A stretch of DNA of 64,000 nucleotides from Labilibaculum antarcticum (lineage in GTDB: Bacteria > Bacteroidota > Bacteroidia > Bacteroidales > Marinifilaceae), in contig NZ_AP018042.1 in NCBI RefSeq assembly GCF_002356295.1, forward strand, positions 4,186,361-4,250,360, read 5' to 3'. Each line of letters begins with the position of its first letter. Position 1 is the stretch's first letter. Positions 45,069 through 51,425 of the stretch are shown here, in pieces. A model generated the notes under the pieces. The model did not search any database. It saw only the letters and a list, made by a program, of their open reading frames with translations, and was not told the DNA's origin. A program made the position numbers and the translations under genes.

Positions 45069-45700
45069 TTGGTATCCTCCGATTTTTTTAAAAGGTAGGT
45101 TTTTAGTAATAAAAATATTCCGATCCCCGAAAGGACAATAATGAAGATGAACATAGCTGAGTGGATGTGTCGTCCCAGATCAATTATGTGCCATGCGGCT
45201 GTTGCAATAAAAGCAATCGATAAAATTCCATGAAAGACTCTCCATGTTTTGTAATTCATTCCTAATCTATTTCGAAAAATAGAGCTTACACCTAAAATTA
45301 GCATCAAACACCATGCGATTATCCCAAGAACTATTCCTGTACTGTTTAAGCTTGTGATGATGGTGAAAAAAGCATCAATTGGTTCTACTCCCGATTCAAA
45401 ATACCGAGGAAGAACAAGTAGAAAAGGATGAATCAGCAAAATAGATACAAATACATATCCAAGGTATTTGTGCAGTTTCAGTACTTTGCTCATTTTATGA
45501 TCTTTTAGGATGTTTTTGTTGCTGCGAGCCAGATAAAATTGGGCTAACATCATGCAAAAGGCAATGATAGTGAGTAATGAAATTCCCTCCTTCAGAATAC
45601 TGCGTGCAGGGTAATTTCCTAAGCCCAGAAAGAGGATTGGCAATCCAAGAAAGATAAATACTGCCGCTATGATATTAATTTTTTTAATTCGTTTTTCCAT
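45065..45700 (-). CDS. Ferric-reductase-like haem b membrane protein
   Basis: About 211 residues with six predicted membrane helices and no soluble domain. Histidine pairs spaced on two helices (KLHKYLGYVFVSILLIHPF and WRVFHGILSIAFIATAAWHI) fit haem coordination in the ferric-reductase-like transmembrane family. It would carry electrons from the cytoplasmic ferredoxin to the periplasmic flavoprotein. The open frame reaches 45895, but that part lies over the ferredoxin gene; the ATG at 45700, two bases after the ferredoxin stop, is the start. Confidence 0.8.
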   Translation of the reverse strand: MEKRIKKINIIAAVFIFLGLPILFLGLGNYPARSILKEGISLLTIIAFCMMLAQFYLARSNKNILKDHKMSKVLKLHKYLGYVFVSILLIHPFLLVLPRYFESGVEPIDAFFTIITSLNSTGIVLGIIAWCLMLILGVSSIFRNRLGMNYKTWRVFHGILSIAFIATAAWHIIDLGRHIHSAMFIFIIVLSGIGIFLLLKTYLLKKSEDTK

Positions 45701-45702
45701 AA

Positions 45703-45918
45703 TTACCCCCATGAAACAATTACTGGTATCGATTTTTCCGGAGTAATTGTAATGGCATCTACCGGACAATACATTCTGCATAAGTGGCAAATTTGACAAT
45801 CTGCCGGATATTTTATAGTCGCTTTTTTTGTTTCCGGATCCAAACGAATTACGTCGGTAGGGCAGGTTTTTACGCAAATTCCGCAACCTATACATCCGTT
45901 TATATTTTCTATAGCCAT
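45703..45918 (-). CDS. 2[4Fe-4S] ferredoxin-like protein
   Basis: A 71-residue cytoplasmic iron-sulphur protein with two cluster motifs: CIGCGICVKTCP (about residues 9-20) and CQICHLCRMYCP (about 41-52). Both keep four cysteines, so two [4Fe-4S] clusters are expected. No signal peptide is present. It is the first gene of a three-gene electron-transfer operon with the haem membrane protein and Tat flavoprotein, and its upstream region carries LytTR-type repeats. Confidence 0.92.
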   Translation of the reverse strand: MAIENINGCIGCGICVKTCPTDVIRLDPETKKATIKYPADCQICHLCRMYCPVDAITITPEKSIPVIVSWG

Positions 45919-45991
45919 CGCTTTGTTTTATGTGATGATATTACCTTTATATGGTAAAGTAACATGATCGTATCCAAGGGAGGAAATCGGA

Positions 45992-46023
45992 TCAACGAAT
46001 GGGCAAATTTTATCAACGAATGG
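45992..46023 (-). promoter_or_regulatory. LytTR-type direct repeat, site 2
   Basis: TCAACGAATGG at 45992-46002 and again at 46013-46023, exactly 21 bp apart, identical in half-site sequence and spacing to site 1. It begins 74 bases before the ferredoxin start codon. A weak -7-like TTACTTTA (45955-45962, minus strand) lies at the same distance as in the VTC promoter. Confidence 0.75.
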
Positions 46024-46088
46024 GGGAATTAGAATTACAGGAGGGGAGTTTCTTGCTTCGGGAAATATAGCTTTAAACTGTATGTAAT

Positions 46089-46133
46089 GAAAAAAAAATA
46101 CCAGAACACCCACATTAGGGTAGTTCTGGTAAC
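46089..46133 (-). terminator. Terminator after the Spy-like gene
   Basis: On the minus strand TTACCAGAAC...GTTCTGGTA, extended by CTACCC/GGGTG, forms a strong hairpin followed by eight T. Confidence 0.85.
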
Positions 46134-46156
46134 TAGCACACTACTATTATTCTTTC

Positions 46157-46552
46157 TTAACGTCTTTTTTGAGGGCCATTTTGTTTGGGCTTATTCTCTT
46201 TCAGAAAAGCTTCAAACTGTTCTTGTTGTTCGGGTGATAAAATTGCTTTCACTTCTTTCTCAAATTTTGATTCGAACGCATCCATTTCGTTTTTACTCGG
46301 TTTTGAGTTTTTTACTTTCGCAGATATTTCTTTGAAATGAGCAGTGTATAAATCTGAAAGCTGTTCGCTTTTTTCATCTGTTAAATCAAGAGTTTTGCTT
46401 AATTCGCTCACCATTTTCTTGATTTGTGTTGTGTTTGGAATTGGAGGAGGTCCTTGCTGTCCTCCCGGTTGGGCTTGCAAAAGGTTTCCGCTAATCGCTG
46501 TTATAGCTACTATCATTAGTATGCTTGCGATTTTCTTTATATCTGTTTTCAT
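46157..46552 (-). CDS. Spy/CpxP-like periplasmic protein
   Basis: A 131-residue exported helical protein: signal peptide cut after LQAQ (about residue 28), Pro/Gln-rich linker PGGQQGPPPIP, then helices with LTDEKSEQLSDLYTAHF and ILSPEQQEQFEAFLKE. The LSPEQQxxF pattern is that of LTXXQ-motif proteins related to Spy and CpxP, which act as periplasmic chaperones or metal-stress sensors in enterobacteria. It lies 38 bases after the DUF1566 gene and before a strong terminator, so it is the distal gene of that operon. Confidence 0.75.
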   Translation of the reverse strand: MKTDIKKIASILMIVAITAISGNLLQAQPGGQQGPPPIPNTTQIKKMVSELSKTLDLTDEKSEQLSDLYTAHFKEISAKVKNSKPSKNEMDAFESKFEKEVKAILSPEQQEQFEAFLKENKPKQNGPQKRR

Positions 46553-46590
46553 GATTGTAAAATATTAATATTTGTGTTTTTATCGTCAAA

Positions 46591-47943
46591 TTATTTGGTG
46601 TCACGTACTAAGCGGATGTAATTCAGAATGCGTACTGCATCGCCCTGTGGACCGTGCCCTTCGGAATATTCACTTGGATCACCCGATTTAGGATCGCTAC
46701 GCTGTGCTCCGGCACCGTGCACGTCTGTCCAATTGATTGAATCCGAAGAAGAATCGATATTGTCTGTAGGAGGAGGTCCTTGTTCACCTTCCGTTGGGGG
46801 GTTTTGATCATCTGGCAGTATAGTAGACTCGTTTCCCATGGCGCGACCAAAAGCAACATAGGCTCCCCAACCACCGTTATTATCATTACCTGTAGTTGCG
46901 TGTGTTGTTCCACTCCAGTAAAAAGGATAATCAACTTCACCAGCTTCGTTCGTTATTTGTGTGCAGTTAAAAATTGGATTGATAGCTGCAGAAGCAGATG
47001 ATTGTGGAGAACGGGAATAGTCAACAATACTCTGCAATTCTTTTGCACTTGGTAAGCGCCAGTCTGAACGACCTGCGAATTCAAAGCTTTCGGCATAAGC
47101 AAGAGCATTTTGCCAATTCATACCTTCGTCACTATCATCCTGCATCCACATTAAATCTGTTGCTAAATCGCTTATTGTTCCATCGGCATTGTCCGAAAAA
47201 TTATTTTCACCATATGTCGTGTTACCACGAACCATCAAATAGTTAAATACTTTCGCTTGTCCCATCATAGTTGTTCCGTAGCCTTTAATACGTCCATCTG
47301 CAAAGTTGACACCAAAAACCATCTCGATTTCAGTATTACCAACAGATACATTAGTTGAGGCACATTGTACATCGATCAAGCGTTCGCCTGCATCGGTATC
47401 ACCATAATTGAAGCCAAAATAATCGGTATTGATAAAAGGTGTTAATCCTTCGGTTGAAGTTCCTTCATAACCACTAATATCGCGACCGCTGAACATCATT
47501 AAGGAGTATTGTTCTTTGATTGTAGGTACTCTCCAATCGGTATAATCTCCTGTAGCCACCTCACTGGCTAAAGCTAGTATTTCGGCATAAGTTAATTTGT
47601 CGTCATAATTGATAAGTCCATCACTGTTGTGATCCAATGTGTTTTGCCACATGAGTCCGGTTACCATATCTGTTACGGTTCCATCTCCATTGTCAACATA
47701 TTGCGGTGTAGTTCCTGGATAATTCGCATTTTGGCCATAAAAATCATCGCCCGAAGAGGGAGTCGAGATATTTGTTGTATTGTTGAAAGCGGTAGATTGA
47801 TTTGTTCCAACAATAGGGTAGCCAGAAATGTCTGGTAAGTTTTCAGTTATATTTTCACTATCAGAAATAGTGTCATCATCGCTACAAGCGAATGTGCTGG
47901 CTAATAATGCTAAAGAGCTTATTAAAATCCAATTTAGTCTCAT
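46591..47943 (-). CDS. DUF1566 (Lcl-type) lipoprotein, two domains
   Basis: A 450-residue lipoprotein (lipobox TFAC at about residues 17-20). Two DUF1566 units are visible: NGDGTVTDMVTGLMWQNTLD...YTDWRVPTIKEQYSLM (about 85-150) and NADGTISDLATDLMWMQDD...RSDWRLPSAKELQSIV (about 250-310). Near the end lies a Pro-rich stretch, EGEQGPPPTDN. The family occurs in envelope and secreted proteins and its biochemical role is not settled. It heads an operon with the Spy-like gene and has a LytTR-type site 67 bases before its start. Confidence 0.8.
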   Translation of the reverse strand: MRLNWILISSLALLASTFACSDDDTISDSENITENLPDISGYPIVGTNQSTAFNNTTNISTPSSGDDFYGQNANYPGTTPQYVDNGDGTVTDMVTGLMWQNTLDHNSDGLINYDDKLTYAEILALASEVATGDYTDWRVPTIKEQYSLMMFSGRDISGYEGTSTEGLTPFINTDYFGFNYGDTDAGERLIDVQCASTNVSVGNTEIEMVFGVNFADGRIKGYGTTMMGQAKVFNYLMVRGNTTYGENNFSDNADGTISDLATDLMWMQDDSDEGMNWQNALAYAESFEFAGRSDWRLPSAKELQSIVDYSRSPQSSASAAINPIFNCTQITNEAGEVDYPFYWSGTTHATTGNDNNGGWGAYVAFGRAMGNESTILPDDQNPPTEGEQGPPPTDNIDSSSDSINWTDVHGAGAQRSDPKSGDPSEYSEGHGPQGDAVRILNYIRLVRDTK

Positions 47944-48009
47944 ACCTTAGAGTTTTAGTTTCTAATTTGATACTAAGGAATGAGATTTTATTTTTATACT
48001 AAAAAGGAA

Positions 48010-48042
48010 TCAATGAATACTCGAATTTCATCTACGAATTGG
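48010..48042 (-). promoter_or_regulatory. LytTR-type direct repeat, site 3 (divergent)
   Basis: TCAATGAAT (48010-48018) and TCTACGAAT (48031-48039) are degenerate copies of the half-site at exactly the same 21-bp phase. The element begins 67 bases before the DUF1566 start codon, the same offset as site 1. Confidence 0.55.
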
Positions 48043-48104
48043 TTTATCGTGTCAATTTACTATTTGTTAATGGTGGGTTAGGTAAGCAATCTTAAATTGT
48101 AATT

Positions 48105-48938
48105 CTAATGACTCACCCAAAGATCATATATTTCAACTTCGCCGTATGCTGTTGCTTTATCTCCTTTACTCACATTTGATTGTGTGTAGCAACCAGCCTT
48201 AAAATAACATCCATTAGCATTTACTTTGTAGGTGTAGATGTATTCATCATTGTAATAGCATTTTACGCCTCCCTCTTCAGCGATGAATTTAACTGTGAAA
48301 ATATCTCCTAATTGATAATCGGAAGTAAGAACAGGACCATCATTTCCATTTTCATCAATAAACAGCTTGTCGTTTTCCAGACGGAAAACAATCACATCAT
48401 CATTGGCATCGTGGATTTGCCCAGCAACTACATGTTTTTTGTAATCGGGTAGGTGAGTAATGGCTTGTTTGATATACATCGTATGTGTGCCTGAAGTTGT
48501 GCTCCAGCTAGCTTTTGAATTTGAACCGGCGTAGTTGGGATTCATCTCACGAAGCTCACTTCTGGGGTAGCCCGAACCAGATGTGGTAACACCTCCACAA
48601 TGTGCTCTGAACACAACACCATCTTCCGAACTGTTTACATGGAAATAGGTGTCGTGCTTAAAAATTTCGAGTTCCGGCTGATAAATGTCCATTGGATTAT
48701 CGTTATCGTCAATTTCCGAAATAGGTAATGTCTCTTCCCAGCAGCTTAAATTAAGGATTGAAGCTGGATATTTAGTGGAAGCGATATTCTCATCGTCATT
48801 CTCGGGTTCTTCAATTTTTGCTTCAGTGGAATCTTCCTCTGTACTATTCTCTTTTGAACAAGCTAAAGTAAATGTTATTAACAGAGCAAAGAATGAAAGT
48901 CGTACAATTTGTTTGAAGAATGAATTTTTAAGAATCAT
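48105..48938 (-). CDS. Alginate lyase, polysaccharide lyase family 7, lipoprotein
   Basis: About 277 residues: lipoprotein signal (lipobox LAC near residues 25-27 from the ATG), acidic linker, then a PL7 jelly-roll. The three PL7 motifs are present: RSELREM (about residues 130-136), QIH (about 172-174) and YFKAGCYTQ (about 250-258), supplying the catalytic Arg, Gln, His and Tyr. It would cut alginate by beta-elimination at the cell surface. The frame opens with a GTG at 48962, but the ATG at 48938 gives a compact lipoprotein signal. A TTGGTAGACCAA palindrome overlaps its promoter. Confidence 0.9.
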   Translation of the reverse strand: MILKNSFFKQIVRLSFFALLITFTLACSKENSTEEDSTEAKIEEPENDDENIASTKYPASILNLSCWEETLPISEIDDNDNPMDIYQPELEIFKHDTYFHVNSSEDGVVFRAHCGGVTTSGSGYPRSELREMNPNYAGSNSKASWSTTSGTHTMYIKQAITHLPDYKKHVVAGQIHDANDDVIVFRLENDKLFIDENGNDGPVLTSDYQLGDIFTVKFIAEEGGVKCYYNDEYIYTYKVNANGCYFKAGCYTQSNVSKGDKATAYGEVEIYDLWVSH

Positions 48939-48985
48939 AAGGCTTGTTTTTTTGATTTTCACTTCGTTAAATTACATTAATTTAA

Positions 48986-48997
48986 TTGGTAGACCAA
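48986..48997. promoter_or_regulatory. Probable GntR/FCD operator at the PL7 promoter
   Basis: TTGGT AG ACCAA, a perfect palindrome with a two-base centre. It overlaps a TTATTTTG -7-like element on the minus strand, 24 bases before the GTG and 48 before the ATG of the PL7 gene. The same sequence, as its complement, occurs at 50283. Confidence 0.65.
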
Positions 48998-49155
48998 AAT
49001 AAATAAAAATAATTTTGTCAGATCTTTGCGTTTAGGTTTCGTTGCATTTTAGTTAGTTCTGTGCTAATTGTGGTCTGTGTTCATTTTTTTTATGGATCGT
49101 TTTTTAAGCTTATGGAATCGATTGTTAATTGCGTAATTTAAAATAGTTTTACGTA

Positions 49156-49167
49156 TTGGTCAACCAA
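49156..49167. promoter_or_regulatory. Second TTGGTnnACCAA palindrome
   Basis: TTGGT CA ACCAA lies beside the breakpoint of the acyl-CoA dehydrogenase relic, about 160 bases further upstream of the PL7 gene than the first site. It may be an auxiliary operator for looping. Confidence 0.55.
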
Positions 49168-49195
49168 AAGGTTGTTCGTTTGTATCAATGTGATG

Positions 49196-49730
49196 CTTTT
49201 CATTTGTTCCTTCAAAAATTTGAAACGGGTGACTATCTATAATTCCTCTACCGCCAATATGACTAAGATGATAGCCTTTTTCGCCAGATAGTTGAACTAG
49301 CGTCTGGGCAGATTCCTGCATTAAATCGTTCACAATGGTTTTCACACTATTGGGCTCAATTTCATCTGCCGAAAGATCATTTTAGATACTGCTTTTTTTA
49401 CTGCTTCGCGAGCAAAATGCCGAGCATATGGTGAAGGCAGTCTGAATTTTAGAAATTTGAAATTGTACCTGATCGTAAGAGATTAAACTCTTGCCTCCAA
49501 CCATTATGTTTTTACATTGATCCAAAGCTTCAGCCATCATTCTTTTTATAATACCGAGTCCCATGCCTGGGGATTGCATTCTGCTTCGATGCAAAATATC
49601 TAGCATCATTTTAATACCAGTAGTTTCTGGTTCTAGTTTGAACTGTTTTGGGATTTCTAAATCCAGCTTGTTTTTGCCGTAAGGGATCATGTATAATCCA
49701 AGGTTGTTGTAGTACTCCTCAACAACAACT
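49196..49730 (-). pseudogene. Acyl-CoA dehydrogenase C-terminal fragment
   Basis: On the minus strand the frame reads ILHRSRMQSPGMGLGIIKRM, IMVGGKSLISYDQVQFQISK, AFTICSAFCSRSSKKSSI, a TAA at 49384-49382, then NDLSADEIEPNSVKTIVNDL and HPFQIFEGTNE. This is the C-terminal helical domain of an acyl-CoA dehydrogenase, interrupted by one nonsense codon. The N-terminal two thirds is missing, and similarity to the copy at the right window edge stops right after FEGxNE. Over 40 comparable bases (49197-49236 against 63961-64000) three differ. Confidence 0.8.
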
Positions 49731-50445
49731 TATTGGTTTTTTTGAGTCACATCGCAAATGAAAAAACCGACATCTCTTCCCAGTTGTCCATCCTGTTTAC
49801 AGATGCTTTGGGTTTCTATTGTTGGTTAAAGAATGTATAGGTATGTTGAAATCCTTATTATTTATTTGTCGTGTTTTTTTTTCGATTAGTTTGGTTTGTA
49901 ATATTGCTTTTTATTTAAATCACTCATCAGTAGTGTTATATGGCGGATTTCAATGAGGTGTGCGGAGTAGGTTTATTAATAAATGTTAAAAATAGGATGG
50001 TTTCGGAGTGGCATTTACCTTGTTTGTATTAGTCGAGTAAATCTGCAATACGGGTAAATTTATTGATTAGTCTTTTGTGTGGAAATACAGACGACTCAAT
50101 ATTTTCTAACTCTTAATGTGTATTGGTTGATTGTGTTTATGTTTTAAAAGGTATCTGTTACGATATGAAATATTACAATCAGATTGTAATAAATGTATCT
50201 AATCCGATTTTCGGGTTTCTCTTTATTGCATCTCAAGAGCAATAAAGGGTGTTTGTTTTACTTTAATTTCAGCAAGGCTAAATTGGTCTACCAAATTATT
50301 GTTTGTGCTTTTCTATTGTTTTTTTCCAAATCACAACACTCTAAGTAGTTTTTTTTATAAAAACTACAACGTTTGCAACACTACTATGCATAGGTGATGT
50401 GGCGGTTACGATTTTGTGTTATTGATTGTCTTTGAGTAGTTGTGT
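49731..50445. other. Long control region before the alginate locus
   Basis: About 700 bases without a gene. It contains a 21-bp perfect palindrome TATTACAATC-A-GATTGTAATA (50171-50191), a 9-bp hairpin CTTTATTGC/GCAATAAAG (50221-50247), the TTGGTCTACCAA operator (50283-50294), and a 9-bp hairpin GTAGTTTTT/AAAAACTAC (50345-50367). Confidence 0.6.
50283..50294. promoter_or_regulatory. TTGGTCTACCAA operator upstream of the GntR gene
   Basis: A perfect palindrome with a two-base centre, the exact reverse complement of the site at the PL7 promoter (48986-48997). Such 12-mers should be rare by chance, yet three lie within 1.3 kb. Confidence 0.65.
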
Positions 50446-50483
50446 TTTGTGTTTTAAGAAATGTTTATAACTTTGGTGCACCA
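50446..50483 (+). promoter_or_regulatory. Promoter and overlapping operator of the GntR-family gene
   Basis: TTTG (50446-50449), an 18-base spacer and TAACTTTG (50468-50475) form a Bacteroidota promoter. TGGTGCACCA (50474-50483), a perfect palindrome of the same TGGT..ACCA type, overlaps the end of the -7 element, as expected for autorepression. The ATG is at 50524. Confidence 0.65.
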
Positions 50484-50523
50484 GTTAAGGGTTGAGCAGA
50501 TTCTTGCTGGTTAAATTTGTGTT

Positions 50524-51237
50524 ATGGAGATTTTGGAGAGTTTTAAAACTATTGAGGTAGAAAGTCCAGTTGACAAAATAATCCGTCAGATCAGAGATTT
50601 GATCATTGCAGGATATTTAAAAACAGGGGATAAATTACCATCGGAAAGAAGGCTTTCGGAGAAATTCGGTATTGGTAGAACTCACATTAGAAATGCGATA
50701 AAAAAATTGGAGTTCTATGGTATATTAACAGCAAATCCACAAAGCGGTGTAATTGTTAATGGTACCGACATGGTTGCTATGCAAGGTTTGATTACAAATG
50801 TAATGAAGATTGAAAGTCCTGATTTCTTTTCCTTGGTGGAAACAAGATGCTTTATGGAGGCGTTTTCTGTTCAACAAGCAGCAGTAAGGAGGACTGAAGT
50901 TGACATTTTAAAACTTAGAGAAGCTCTTGCCAATTTCGAGGAGAAGGTGATTAATAACCTACCTGCCGAAAATGAAGATTTCATATTTCATCTAAAAATT
51001 GCAGAAGCATGTCACAATTCTGTGATTAAAACTCTAATGTTAATTGTTTTACCTGATATTCTTGAGATGTATCGTCGTGAAAATCTTTGTGCTAAAGAGG
51101 AAGCTGGAAAATCATTAAAGGAGCATCGGAACATTTTAGAAGCCATAGTAAGTCGAAATTCAAATGTGGCAAAAGATTATATGAATGAGCATCTTAAGGA
51201 TGTTCTGGAATTCAGTAAAAGGAAACTAAATCTCTGA
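50524..51237 (+). CDS. GntR-family regulator, FadR/FCD subgroup
   Basis: A 237-residue regulator with an N-terminal winged helix (about residues 15-80: VDKIIRQIRDLIIAGYLKTG, LPSERRLSEKFGIGRTHIRN) and an all-helical FCD ligand domain (about 95-230) with metal-binding histidines in FIFHLKIAEACHN and KEHRNILEAI. FCD regulators commonly sense sugar acids; a GntR repressor of an alginate locus has been described in Zobellia. Its position ahead of susCD and lyases, and TTGGTnnACCAA sites around it, suggest control of this locus by an alginate-derived uronate. Confidence 0.9.
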   Translation: MEILESFKTIEVESPVDKIIRQIRDLIIAGYLKTGDKLPSERRLSEKFGIGRTHIRNAIKKLEFYGILTANPQSGVIVNGTDMVAMQGLITNVMKIESPDFFSLVETRCFMEAFSVQQAAVRRTEVDILKLREALANFEEKVINNLPAENEDFIFHLKIAEACHNSVIKTLMLIVLPDILEMYRRENLCAKEEAGKSLKEHRNILEAIVSRNSNVAKDYMNEHLKDVLEFSKRKLNL

Positions 51238-51285
51238 AATTACCTGGTTTAGTAAATGGATTTCCAATTATTAAACCAAGTGTAC

Positions 51286-51303
51286 GAATACAAAATAGTA
51301 TTC
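51286..51303. promoter_or_regulatory. Inverted repeat upstream of susC
   Basis: GAATAC AAAATA GTATTC, a 6-bp perfect inverted repeat about 120 bases before the susC start. It does not match the TTGGTnnACCAA type; possible binding site for another regulator. Confidence 0.3.
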
Positions 51304-51425
51304 AAATTATTGTTAATCACTTTTCTGTTGAACCGTGTCGTAATGGGCCCTTTGCATTGTTTAACTTTTTTTAAGTGTTGAATAAAAAATCTAATAACTA
51401 ACTAATTTTACTAAAATCAAGTGAA

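Noticed and set aside
45703-45895. N-terminal extension of the haem membrane protein
   Set aside because: The extended frame lies over the ferredoxin gene in another frame and has no membrane or domain signal; the ATG at 45700 is proper.
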